Assembly (NCBI RefSeq): GCF_023278565.1 | Contig: NC_064672.1 | Span: forward strand, 3,782,001 to 3,846,000 | Reading direction: 5' to 3' | DNA from: Colletotrichum lupini | Lineage: Eukaryota > Ascomycota > Sordariomycetes > Glomerellales > Glomerellaceae | Length of the DNA stretch: 64,000 bases | Shown: piece after piece, positions 34,386 to 45,900 of the stretch | How the letters are laid out: the number at the start of each line of letters is the position of its first letter | Position numbering within the stretch: the first letter of the stretch is position 1 | The notes under the pieces: generated by a model | Told to the model about the DNA's origin: nothing | Seen by the model: only the letters and a program-made list of their open reading frames with translations | Database searches by the model: none | Made by a program: the position numbers and the translations under genes

Positions 34386-35480
34386 ATGAACGCCGTCGAC
34401 GCTTCAGACCACTACGAGGTCTCCTCACACGAGGCCACCCCTTCCCTCTTGTCCATTGTCATCGACACGAACCCTCGAGCCTGGGCCGCCCTCAACGATA
34501 TCCTCCCACTTTCAAAAGCCATCGCCAACATCCTGGTCTTCGTCAACGCTCACCTCGCTTTCAGCAATGCGAACCAGGTCGCCATCATCGCCTCTCACAG
34601 CAACCGTGCCGTATGGCTCTACCCTTCAAAGCCTGGCGCCGCCACAAACGGCAGCGCAAACTCTGAAGATGTCGCAATGACGGGCATCGACTCCTTTGCG
34701 CCGACCCCCAACCAGTCTTCGGCCAACAAGTTCCCTCAATTCGCCCAGATCGAGGCTGCCGTCATGGCCGCGATGCGCCAGCTGGTCGACGCAACTACCG
34801 AGGCCGACCTAGCCTGCACGACGACACAGCTCTCAGGCGCCCTCACCCTCGCCCTCACACACATCAACAAGACCTCTCTCTCGCTCAACGAGACCAACAA
34901 GGCCCCCGACGTGGCCCGCCCGACCTCCTCCGCCCTCAGCCGCCTCCGCGCCCGAATCTTTATCCTCTCCGTCTCCGACTCGGAGCCCGTCCAGTACATC
35001 TCCACCATGAATGCCGTCTTCGCCGCCGCCCACTCCCAGATCCCCATCGACACCCTCGCCCTGTCCGGCGACGCAACCTTCCTCCAGCAGGCGAGCTACA
35101 TCACCGACGGCACCTTCATGCAAGCCGCCAGCCCACACGGCCTCCTCAGCTACCTCATGTTCGCCTACTCCGCCGACGCAGAGGCTCGCTCTTCCCTCAT
35201 CCCGCCAACCCATCACACCGTCGACTTCCGCGCCGCCTGCTTCTGCCACGGCCGCGTCGTCGACACGGGCTTCGTCTGCAGCATCTGCCTCAGCATCTTC
35301 TGCGACGTGCCCGAAAACTCAGAGTGCCTGACCTGCGGCACGAAGCTCTCTCTCGGCAGCTATGGCGCCAAGCCTGCCGTTATACCGCGGAGGAAAAAGA
35401 AGAAGAAGAAGACGGTCCTGGCCAACGGCCATATCAGGGAGGAAACGGGCAGTGCGGCGGGCACCCCCCGTCCAGGATAA
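34386..35480 (+). CDS. tfb4: TFIIH core subunit TFB4 (p34)
   Basis: Single exon, 364 residues. TFB4 is a structural subunit of general transcription and DNA repair factor TFIIH, in the nucleus, and pairs with SSL1. An N-terminal von Willebrand A-like domain begins PSLLSIVIDTNPRAW and includes INTERNAL elements IFILSVSDSEPVQYIST and IPIDTLALSGDATFLQQAS. A C-terminal zinc-binding module has the ligands Cys-Phe-Cys-His, then GFVCSICLSIFC and CLTCGTKL. The protein ends in a Lys-rich run after PRR, which could be a nuclear localisation signal, and a short Gly/Thr tail. Two low-complexity inserts (around residues 85-120 and 175-195) lengthen it slightly. The ATG at 34386 gives the expected N terminus. 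Confidence 0.92.
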   Translation: MNAVDASDHYEVSSHEATPSLLSIVIDTNPRAWAALNDILPLSKAIANILVFVNAHLAFSNANQVAIIASHSNRAVWLYPSKPGAATNGSANSEDVAMTGIDSFAPTPNQSSANKFPQFAQIEAAVMAAMRQLVDATTEADLACTTTQLSGALTLALTHINKTSLSLNETNKAPDVARPTSSALSRLRARIFILSVSDSEPVQYISTMNAVFAAAHSQIPIDTLALSGDATFLQQASYITDGTFMQAASPHGLLSYLMFAYSADAEARSSLIPPTHHTVDFRAACFCHGRVVDTGFVCSICLSIFCDVPENSECLTCGTKLSLGSYGAKPAVIPRRKKKKKKTVLANGHIREETGSAAGTPRPG

Positions 35481-36163
35481 AACACATGACACAAAGCATG
35501 GACATCATTCGAGTGATGGTTAATACGGGCTGGCCTTAAATCAGAAGCACCGCCAGGAGTGCGATCAATGTGAATAGGCAGCCAGCACGACACGATGCCG
35601 CCAGCCTGTTGCCCATGGCTCGAAGTCTCAAGGCGGCTCCGTATCGCGAGTGGCACCCAGTTACTCGAATCTGATCATAGCGAGTAGCGAATTCCATCGC
35701 AGACCAAGGGGCGGGACTGCATGGATATACTTCGTTTCTTGAGGTCCCTCAGAGTCGCACGAAATTTAGCAGATAACGGCCCGTCGTTGCGATTGGATTG
35801 AATCGGGCGTTTAGGACATATAATGGCACAATAGAGTTCCCTCTAAAGAGAGGAAGGAATTGAAATCCCGAACAATGCTTCATAAACATCTTATTTCTTT
35901 GGAAAATCATATGCCTGAAGCATATTTCTTGTTTTCTGCCTGAGTTACCCTCCAGATGATGATGCTCTAGGAGGAATGCATGCTGCACTAAGAAGGGGTA
36001 TCACTACCAAGTAAGAATAACTACAATCGCTCCTGGCTCTCTCAGGTCTAGCCGTGTTGATGTTCAACTCTGCGCCATTTGACCACGAAAGTGTGCCGTC
36101 TAAACTCATCATCTTTGGCTGTGCTCGTTCAACCCCCGGCTAAGCACATCATTGTCCCTGCGT
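35481..36163. other. Convergent intergenic region TFB4/taspase
   Basis: It holds the 3' regions of the two convergent genes. AT-rich towards 35750-36000. No gene recognised. Confidence 0.5.
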
Positions 36164-38002
36164 TCATGTGCCAAGATCGACTCGTATTCTTCGAGCGCCT
36201 CGCGTGACTTGAGCTGACTCTCCAAGACGAGACATGACGCACACGGGCTCCTTATCGGAACCACCCATCGAGGCGAGTGCGAAAGAGTCAGTGTTGTGGG
36301 CAAAGTATAAGTAGTACCCTGTCCGTGTCTTCTTGACTGTCATTACACCAATTGCCCCGACCGAGTTGCAGTTTTTGACGCCAGGGTGGCCCATGAAGTC
36401 GTTCGTGATGAAGGACTCCATGATAGCGTCTTCGTCCCACTCTTCGATGTCTCTGCCGTTCGGTCCACGACGGGTGCTGCCATAGATTCGTTCAGCACAC
36501 CGTTGAGACGCCATGGTGGTGGCCATGTGCTCTCCCGTACCGCTGGTCACCGCGGCAACACTGACTTTGTCTGGATCTTCGGGATCGCAGGGAACGACAG
36601 CAGTACCGATGCCAACCAGAGCAGCGGGGCCTATACGTCCGCGATGCTTCATTCCGATGCCTCCAGAGGATGAACCTGCCGCAATGTTCCCTCTTTCGTC
36701 GATAGCTATGGCTCCAACAGTGTCGGTGATGACGTCCTCGTGATCCAATTCAGTCGCAGAAAACGGCCTCTTAAGTCCACGAGGGCTGCAACCCTGCAAT
36801 TGTGCAATTGTGCTTGCATGTCTAGCCCCGTCTGTCCACTGAGATGACATTGTGCCATCACGATTTCCCTCTTCCGCCAAGTGGCTGGGAGAGGATGTCA
36901 GAGGGTCTCTCTCTTGCAGCAGGTGAGGTCGAGATCTGTTGACGGAGGGTGTTGAGGCTCCTACGTGACTCAATGGGGATCTCTCAATTGTTGCCCTCGG
37001 AGGTGTAATCCGAGGATAGCCCTGCATCTGCTCGGGCACCGGTGAGCCTCGGTGGGGTGAATCTGGCTGGCCCTCGTTCCATGTTCCATTGAGAATAGCA
37101 TTGGCATGGTCTCTCTGCTGACTTTGGTAGATCCGGGAGGGAACCGTTGTCGGCATGTTGTCATACTGCTGACAGTTCTCAGCTGGTTCCTCGAGTGTTT
37201 TGCGGGTGCCTGCTTGCTTGACTTTGTCCTCAGCTCGTTTGAGATCCTCCTGCCAGCGTAGGAATCGATCTCTCGCGTTCTTGGATATGAGGTAGTCATT
37301 GGGCACGATTTGCATCCCATTTTCCACCGAGAAGTTTTTGGCGCCCTCCCCTACCAAGATGTTCGGGGGTACTCGACGCAACGATAACGGCTGGTTGCTC
37401 TTGTCTAGAATCAGCTTTGCGAGACAGATTGGATTTCTGATGTCTGCAGGATCAATGTCAGCCAAAGTCTCGGCTTCAACAATCGATAATCAACTAACTG
37501 GGAACTGCTCCGCAGGCACCGCTTCTTCCTAAATGGTCAACGATAGTTGCATCGCATTCCACGGTCCCGTCCATCGACAAATTAGAGCCATAACCCGCGT
37601 TGGTGATTTCTTTGTCTTCGAGGACACGCAGAGCAGCTTCGACAGCTTCCGTTGCAGTGGCACCTGATTTGAGGAATTTCATCCCCATGGAAGCCGCACT
37701 GGTGATGTTAGCATTGATGCTATGAAGCTCTGGGGGTCAACGTACTCGCTGCAAGCCTCTAGATGGACTCGCTCGTTCTGATGACTGTGAAAGCCGGCGC
37801 CGGCGTGGATGAAGATAGCACCCGTAAATTTTCCTTTGTGCTTCCGCTTGAACACTCGGTCGACTGTGCCATCAGCACCTCCCACCTTTTTTGGACGGTT
37901 GGTTCTGGGACCTTGGACCTTGGTGTTTTCCGAAGGGGTTATTTCACCTCCCGCAGCTGTGGTGGCCGGGGTGTGCTTAATCTCAGGGGCCAGCCTTTCC
38001 AT
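36164..38002 (-). CDS. Threonine aspartase/asparaginase-type N-terminal nucleophile hydrolase
   Basis: Predicted 578 residues in three exons: 38002-37746, 37698-37499, 37443-36164 (minus), in phase, with intron 2 using GTTAGT/CTGCAG and restoring GAVPNIRNPICLAKLIL. The N-terminal part has AIFIHAGAGFHSHQNE and ITNAGYGSNLSMDGTVECDA, the hallmarks of the isoaspartyl peptidase/asparaginase-2/taspase family. The nucleophile is the threonine in ITDTVGAIAIDE (about residue 394), which becomes the new N terminus of the beta subunit after autocleavage. SSGGIGMKHRGRIGPAALVG and TGTGEH follow as in the family. Between the alpha core and the nucleophile lies a long, Ser/Pro/Arg-rich, probably disordered insertion (about residues 230-385). 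Related fungal proteins are annotated threonine aspartase; the substrate here is unknown. It is divergent from ARP3. Confidence 0.85.
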
Positions 38003-39279
38003 TCCACTGTCAGCCCGGCCGAGCTTGGCTTCCGAGCCCTGAGAGTCCCCCTTCGGTCGCTGGTGCAGAAAACACTTGACGGTTGTGTCGGTGGGGAGTA
38101 TGGATGGCGTTGCTGGCTACGAGCTTGCGGTCCACATTGGCTGCAGCGCAGTGTGGCTTTGAGTTGGGAGAAAGTGATGCTCAAGTGTGGCCTGGCAGGC
38201 AATGATAGTCGATAATTTGGGGATAAAACTTGAGGTGCCGGGTTGGTCAGTCGACAGTGCTGTTGAGAACCAGGCCCGAAGTCGTGCTATTAAGACTTGA
38301 TGGCTGGAGCACCTAGCCAATGCACCCCAAATGATATAATGCTAGGACGCAACGATCGTTGAAGGCTTGTCCCCGGGGCAGTTCGACAACCATCTAAGAG
38401 ATGGAGCGGAAAGGTGGTCTTAGGTCAAGAGGAGAAACGAGGTATGAGAGATGTGGCTTAGGAAAATAGCCAAGGAGAAACTGCAAGACTTTCAGGTCTA
38501 GAGGGGTTTCCGCATCAGTTCAGAAAAGCCGAAGTGCCGACTGTTGAAGAAGGAAGGGTCGTTGTGTAAGGCGGTTGCAGAGCATTCAGTGGAATCTAGT
38601 ATGTCCAGGCTCCTTCCTGAGGCCACACGTTCGCTTAACAAGGCCAGAAGGAGAAATAAGCAGTGAGGTGAGTTCTTTCGGTCAAACTGTCAAATGAGGT
38701 ATCAGGGCAGATGCCTAGTCAATGTTGAAATGTCCTGCACAGGTAAAAAGGAAAAGACTGACTCCAGCGAGTCGAAGATTGCAGATGTCTTCTACTTTGT
38801 CCAACCGCTTCTGACTCAAAACCTAACGCAGGTAGATGGTTAAATTTTAGCAGAAGCAGTGATTCCCTGTATTCCAGTCCACGCAAGAAATGAAACGGCT
38901 CTATATTTCCTGATAGACCGCACGGCATGAGCGATCGAGTGTCGTTGAATCTCGAAGCAGTACAACCTGCTTAGCTAAGTTGATTACAGTGTTGCATAAC
39001 AGTGCATACCAACATACACCGTCTTTCCTCCCTGAATGTCTTGGTGGGGCTCGGTGGTGGGGCACCGACCTCTCCCATGGCTGGAGAGTCCACCCACTCT
39101 GATGCACAGCCGCAGGTTGGGAGCTTCCATCGGTGACAAGGCACACACTTCCGGCTACCTTGGGACGTACGTCGTAATCAACTCCACGACACATCCAACG
39201 CCTCGACGACCTGTTCACCTTTGATTGATGCCGCAACTGAGCTAGAGTCTCAACGAGCGCATCCGAAAACACATTCACG
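38003..39279. other. Divergent intergenic region taspase/ARP3
   Basis: About 1.3 kb of upstream sequence for both genes. I see no additional gene, repeat or RNA in it. Confidence 0.5.
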
Positions 39280-40962
39280 ATGGCGAACCAAACGCCTGCC
39301 GTTGTCATGGACAAGTAAGCCACCAATGTCACCCTGCCCCGCATCCCCCGAGGCAGACGTCAGTGAGACCATCACCAGCTAACGGGTCATCAACAGCGGC
39401 ACGGGATTCTCGAAGCTCGGTATGCCAATTGAACAGCTCTATCACACAAATTCCGATTCCTATCTCTGACGTCTTAATCAGGTTTCGCCGGCAACGACTC
39501 CCCGTCCTTCGTATTCCCGACCGCCATTGCGACGAAAGGTGCTGCTGGAAGTGCAGGAGGAACGGGCTCCGGCCGTCCAGCTGTCGCGAATAAGCCATCC
39601 TTCCTGACCGGCGGCGCAGGTGCGGGTGGCCACTTAAACTCGAAGCGCGGAACCGAGGACCTCGACTTCTTCATTGGTGATGAGGCCATTGCTGCTTCTG
39701 GAGGACCCGGTTAGTTGGATGCGACGGACGCGTTCTTGGATGACAGCTACTGACCGAGATTCAGGCTATGGTCTTCACTACCCTATCCGTCACGGCCAAA
39801 TAGAGAACTGGGTTAGTCATGACAAGGCTTCGACTGTGCTGGACTTGAGCTGATCGCTTGCAGGATCACATGGAACGGTTCTGGTCCAACTCCATCTTTA
39901 AATACCTCCGCGTAGAACCCGAAGATCACTTCTTCCTCCTCACCGAACCGGTACGATACGGGATACCTCTTTACAAGCCGCGGAAGAGTCCAAGCTGACT
40001 TTGTCATAGCCCCTGAACCCCCCCGAGAATCGCGAGAACACGGCCGAAATCTTCTTCGAGTCCTTCAACTGCGCCGGTCTGTACATTGCCGTCCAGGCTG
40101 TGCTCGCCCTTGCCGCTTCATGGACCTCTTCCAAGGTCCACGACCGATCTTTGACCGGTACGGTCATTGACTCTGGTGATGGTGTTACCCACGTTATCCC
40201 TGTTGCTGAGGGATACGTCATCGGATCCTCCATCAAGTCGATCCCCATCGCAGGTCGCGACCTGACCTACTTCGTGCAGTCGCTGCTGCGTGATAGAGGC
40301 GAGCCGGACTCGTCGCTCAAGACGGCTCAGGAGATTAAGGAGCAGCACTGCTACGTCTGCCCCGATATTGTCAAGGAGTTCTCTCGCTACGACCGGGACC
40401 CCACTCGCTTCATCAAGCACCCGGTGCTTCACCCTGGCGGCCGTCAGGTCTCCGTCGACGTCGGATACGAGCGTTTCCTCGCCCCCGAGATCTTCTTCAA
40501 CCCCGAAATTTACAGCTCCGACTTCCTCACGCCCCTCCCCACCGTGGTCGACAACGTCATTCAGGCTTCCCCTATCGATGTGCGTCGTGGTCTCTACAAG
40601 AACATTGTTCTTTCCGGCGGAAGCACCTTGTACAAGGACTTCGGTCGCCGCTTGCAGAGAGATATCAAGCAACTGGTCGATGCCCGCATCCGAGCCAGTG
40701 AGGTTCGCAGCGGTGGTGCTAAGTCTGGTGGCTTGGAAGTCCAGGTTATCACGCACAAGAGGCAGAGACATGGTCCCTGGTTCGGTGGTAGTTTGCTGGG
40801 ACAGACGCCCGAGTTCCGTTCCTACTGCCACACCAAGGCTGAGGTAAGCCTTTCATTCATCCTCGTTTTGAGCGCTGTTGCTGACTTTCTTTATAGTATG
40901 AGGAGTATGGCCCGAGCATTGTTCGACGGTTTGCGTTGTTGGGCGGCCCTGGTGGTTCATAA
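39280..40962 (+). CDS. arp3: Actin-related protein 3, Arp2/3 complex
   Basis: Predicted 439 residues in seven exons: 39280-39314, 39397-39419, 39482-39709, 39765-39811, 39864-39950, 40010-40843, 40897-40962; the total of 1320 bases is in phase. The first two exons are very short (35 and 23 bases) but encode the nucleotide-binding phosphate 1 loop [20 protein letters not shown]. Phosphate 2 is [19 protein letters not shown], the adenosine loop is [18 protein letters not shown], and the protein ends [23 protein letters not shown] and [18 protein letters not shown] are typical of Arp3. It is a core subunit of the Arp2/3 complex that nucleates branched actin at endocytic patches. A Gly/Ala-rich insert near residues 40-65 is usual in filamentous fungi. 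It shares an actin theme with CRO1 but lies 7 kb away. Confidence 0.94.
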
Positions 40963-41847
40963 ATCTGGGGATTAGTGCTATAGAGACTGCGAGCCAATAT
41001 TTATCTCCAAAAGGCTACCACCACCACTATTTACGAGAATCAAAATCATGACCACTTCCTGTCATGCCTTTCCTGCACGTGCGAACGAGGAGCCGTCCTC
41101 GTTCCTTAGCTGGGATGGGTACCCAGAAAACTGCTGTATTGTGTCTTGTCATCTCATCTTGCTCCGTCCACTCGAGATGCATTCGACGAGAGCAGACACC
41201 TGCCTAGAGTGTTTGGTCGATACAGCTCACCACGCTATGTGCAGATTCATAGCCACGATTGTGCTTGATGCAGAGCACAGAGTCAGCACAGTCACTGCAC
41301 GATGATCCTTCAGTGTAAGAATCATGACCAGTCGCTAGATGAGATGGGCTACGCCCATTCCCTCCTGTATCTCAAAATTATAACAGTTTGAGTTCATGCA
41401 CTTCTAGTCAGCTGGGAAGACTCTAGAGTATTGCCCTGCTAACTTGCATGCCAAGACTGATGTTCGTGAGCATTTGCGGCTTGAACTCTGGCGACTATCA
41501 ACATTGGGCCATCTTATAGCCAGTCTGCAAAAAGTCAAGAGCTTCTCACAAGTGTCACAAGCTCAAAGAAAACTGCAGAGTGTTTTCCAAATTTGTTCAT
41601 TACTCGTTTCCAATAGAACGAGAAAGATATATATATCATACACGCTGAACTCCCTCCCAGGTTAGGTATCCTAAGCAAAAGCCCCTTTGAAAAAAAAGAC
41701 GTCAGATTCATCCACTCGCCCGCCGTGAAACACAACCACTGCCGCCGCCACCCAACCGCCGCCGTTAAGGCCCCAACCTTTTTGGTCTCTCAAGAGTTCA
41801 CATTACGCCCCCACAACTTTTTGTTTCGAGATCTTGCCTCGTTCGTC
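40963..41847. other. Convergent intergenic region ARP3/ADH
   Basis: 3' regions of the two convergent genes. The stretch 41380-41700 is AT-rich and includes a short TATATATATC run at 41627. No gene recognised. Confidence 0.5.
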
Positions 41848-42968
41848 TTATTTGCTGGTGTCGACGACGTAGCGGCCGGCAATCTGGCCCTTCTTCATCA
41901 TGTCAAAGACCTCGTTCAGCTGGCTCAGGCCGACGGTCTTGAACGGTGCGTTGATGAGGCCGCGGCGGAAGAACTCGAGGGCCTCGGCGGTGTCCTTGCG
42001 GTTACCGACGTAGCTGCCCTTGATGTTGATCATGCGGATGACGGTGTCGAAGACGGGGGCGCGGAGGTAGGCGTTGGCGGGCAGGCCGATGCAGACGACG
42101 GTGCCGCGGGAGCGGACGTACTGGGTGGCCTGCTGGAAGGGCTTCTCGCTGACGGCGAGGAGGATGACGGCGTGGGGGCCGAGACCCTCGGGGGTGGCCT
42201 TCTTGACGTCCGCGACGAGGTCGGACGAGGTCGTGAAGTCGACGTACTCGGTGGCACCGAGCTTCTTGCACATCTCGCCCTTCTCGGCGCCGCCGTCAAT
42301 GGCGACGGTGTGGATGCCCATGGCTTTGGCGTACTGCAGAGCCAGGGAGCCGAGACCGCCACCGGCACCGACAATGGCGACCCACTGGCCGGCGCGGACG
42401 CCGGACTCCTTAAGACCCTTGTAGACGGTGATACCGGCGCAGAGGACGGGGGACACGGCCTCGAGGCTAACGTCCTTGGGGATGCGGGCAACGTGGGCGG
42501 CCTTTGCAATGGCGTATTGCTGGAAGCTGCCATCGACGGTGTAACCGGAGAGCAGGGCGTGGGGGCAGAGGGGCTCGTCGGCGTCCTGGCAGAAGGTGCA
42601 GGCGAGGCAGGAGCCGTTGAGCCACTTGATACCGGCGTAGTCGCCAATCTCGACGTCCTTGACGAGTTCGCCGCGAGCGACGACGACACCGGCGCCCTCG
42701 TGGCCACCGACAAGGGGCATCTTGGTGTCGAGGGGCCAGTCGCCCATCATGGCGTGAAGATCGGTGTGGCAGACACCGGAGTACTTGACGTTGATCAAGA
42801 CCTCATCAGAGGCGGGCTTCTGAACGGGAATCTTCTTGTAGACGGCGGCTAGGATATCATGTTAGCGATAATATGAACGAGCTATGAGGGATGCTGTGGT
42901 TACATACGGCCTCCAGTCTTCTCGATAACCTGAGCCCATTGCTCGGTGGGGATCTCGGGAGCGGCCAT
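41848..42968 (-). CDS. adh1: Zinc-dependent alcohol dehydrogenase, ADH1 type, cytosolic
   Basis: Predicted 353 residues in two exons, 42968-42908 and 42848-41848 (minus), with a 59-base intron near the 5' end. A medium-chain dehydrogenase: catalytic zinc ligands Cys47 ([15 protein letters not shown]), His70 with Glu71 (GGHEGAG) and Cys157 ([13 protein letters not shown]); structural zinc ligands Cys101, Cys104, Cys107 and Cys115; NAD-binding GAGGGLG at about 181-187, followed by an Asp in AIDGG, which favours NAD over NADP. There is no presequence, so it is probably the cytosolic fermentative enzyme interconverting ethanol and acetaldehyde. Codon choice is strongly GC-ending and restricted, a sign of high expression. 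The restricted codon use also creates a long open frame on the opposite strand, which I reject as a gene. Confidence 0.93.
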
Positions 42969-45900
42969 TATGATGGTTTGTGTTGGTAATGTGTGTGTGT
43001 GTACGAAGATGTCTCTGAAGTACAGATGAAATCTGGGATCTTCCTATGAAGTAGAAGAAGAGATTGGAATGTAAGATGGAAGGCTGTTGAGCTTGGATCG
43101 CTTGATCTGATCAGACGGGAAACCAGAGCATGGCGACACTGGTCTTATATAGAGATGAGAGCAACATCTTGGACATGGCCAGGAACGGTGGTATAAGTGA
43201 GAAGTGGGGGTGGTGGTGAGGGTGGCAGTGGTCTGCTCTCCAACAGCTGGGGGAAGCTCGGTACGGCATCGGACGGTTCGTGTCAGGGATGGACGTTCTG
43301 GGCGAGATACTTTGGTACATCTGTCATGTCAACTGAAGCATGGCATGGTGAAGCAGTACCGGAGAGAAGGATAAAGTGGGTTGAGACTTCCAAGCCGAGA
43401 GGAGGCAAAGCAGGAAGGACTGGGAAGAGACGGCTCTGACGAGTGAGGTGAGGTGTGGTATCAGGGCCGACTGGGCATCCACTGGACAAGGCTAGAGCAA
43501 AAAACGTATGATGTTGACGACAGGCCAGGAACCGCAGTCTAAGGAGCTTTACCCCTCACAGTGGCAGAAGGAGTTCGAGACACGCCTTAGAAAACTGACA
43601 AAGTACACACCCAGTTGACACCCCCAACTCTGTGCAAAATATGTGAGGAAAGCCAAGGACACGGCCGGGTCCCAGGTGGGCCGGATCATCGCCCATCAAG
43701 CACAGCTCTGAGAGGTTGTTGGAGAACCTAGGAGAAAGGGAAGAGTGGTGGTTGGTGTCTCTGCCCGAAGACTGCCATGTACTGTGCAGTACACCTGGGT
43801 ACGTACTCGTACACGCGCGGGTTGGGGCTCCCGCCGGGTTCCATTACACGGCGGCGCTTCCTGCACGTCCCGAGTCGTTCTCTGCCTGCACTTGCAGTCT
43901 CGAGGCTCGCAGTAACGGGCTGCCCGCGGTTTTGCTCCACCGGGTTGGGGGAGAAAGTTGTAGTGCTGCTACTGCTACCTTGGAAAAGAAGGCTAGGTAC
44001 AAAGGGAACATTCACGCAGTATTACCCCGCGCGTTGTTAGGGCAAGCGGGAGCGTAAGAGCATGGCGGTGTCGGACCGTGATTGGCCTCAGAAGCAGCTT
44101 TCCCCAGTGCAGAGGTACCACGAAGAGGCACTCGAGGCATGTTTTGGGATGCATCGTCGATGCAACGGCTGCCGTCGACCGAAGGCGCGGATAGCGGACG
44201 ACGGGCTGGATAGGCCATAAGGCGCCCCCTGGCACTTCGAGACCCTACACACGCACCACTATACACAGTAAGGCGCAGACGTGGTGTGGGATATGTGAGC
44301 TAGGATCAAGGGCGTTGGTGCGTTAGGACAGCGGGCATGGGCAGATGGAAGTTTTGGTACGTTCTCGACTCTGAGTCTCGAGGCTTCCTTCGATTGAACT
44401 TCTCGTCCATGGCATGGATAGGGGGAATGATTGACGAAGGAACCGACAACTCCACCTGACAGGTGCGGATTGACGTCGGAGCACAGCGCAACCCATAGTG
44501 AACGACGTCGAGGCGAGTGGGGAGTGGGCTTCGTCTGCAGGTCTGACTGTGAGCAGTGGGAAGGGTGGAACCACGGCCGTGTTGAGAGTTCCCTCTTCTT
44601 CCTGTTCTTGGAAGTTGAAGCATCTTTGTTTGGTTGACGGCCGTCGCCGACAGGTTGGATTGGGTTTCGTTGGCAGGTCTGTACCGTAAACTGCGTGTGT
44701 CTGCCAGCTTCGGTCCAGTATTACACACCATCAAATGCTACCTATGCCAACTTGCTTTCCTGCATGTTCTTTGCGTCTGGATTGGATCGGCGGACCTGAT
44801 CTGATCTGATAGATACGAGACCGAAAGTGACGGCGAACATGCAGGCGAGGCAGCCCGAGTGGGATTCTAGCAGTATCCATCTTGAATCCATTGTGACTTG
44901 TTCCGAATTGACGCAGTTGCGAGACAGGGCCGATGGATTGCATGTTGCGGTGTTGCTGAAGAGATTTCGAGCTGTAGGGCCGAAGAACTACCAGAAAAGC
45001 ACCAGATTCTAAGCTGAAGATGGAGAATCACGAGATGGGACGAATGAGATGCGGCCAAAGCCATGGCAGGCCCGCGCCACAGGAGTGGGATAACAGCACC
45101 ACGGAAAGCCCATTCCCCATTTCGGGAGCTGCCGGATCCATGTCCAGATCCTCGTCGTTTGGTGAGCCTCCTTTTTTTATTCTGGGATATTCTTTTTAAT
45201 CCCTCTCAGCCCGTTCCCACCTGAAAGGAACTCCCGCAATGAACAAATGTTGCTCGGAGCCATTGGGAAAGAACAACAGAAGGTCCGTCATATCATGACA
45301 CCACTCGCTTGTCCAGAAAGCAGGAAACGCGGATAGTCGGGATGCGCACCTTCTTCCCCACCCTACTTTCCATGCCTTAGTCATACTATGAGTACACTGA
45401 GAATACGCCGTACAATCTCCATTCGACATTGGCATTTGGGCCATTTGGTGGTGGTGGTGATCAAGCAGTGGAAGCTCTAGTGGAGATCGACTACCTTACA
45501 GGGTCCATACACCCTTCCGCTGACGCCTGTCGCTGCGATCTCTCGGCATCTGAACGGCCTTACTGGGACAGAAGCACCCAACGCCGGGCATCGCTCGCTC
45601 CTTCTTCTACACACCACCTCATGCCGCACACCACCAAACCCGCCGAAAACAGTCCAGCTGCCTTGACCGTTCCAGGGGCCTAATTCCCGCCCGTCGACGG
45701 TTCCGTCACTGTTCATCATCATTATCAACAACATACCTATCTCACTGTACAATTCACATGCTCCGTGTCAACTTCTGCTGCACGATATCGAATCTAAAGC
45801 TAAACTCTCTCCATACAGAGCTCCAGATGATGCGTGTAATGCCCCCATAGGTTTCAGCAAACTCGACCATACTTGGCCGGACAAGTGCCAAGCAAGCAAT

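Noticed and set aside
41725..42852. 375-codon open frame on the plus strand, Gly/Asp/Val-rich
   Set aside because: It lies exactly antisense to the alcohol dehydrogenase gene. Its composition is the mirror of strongly GC-ending codons, with no motif or splice logic of its own.
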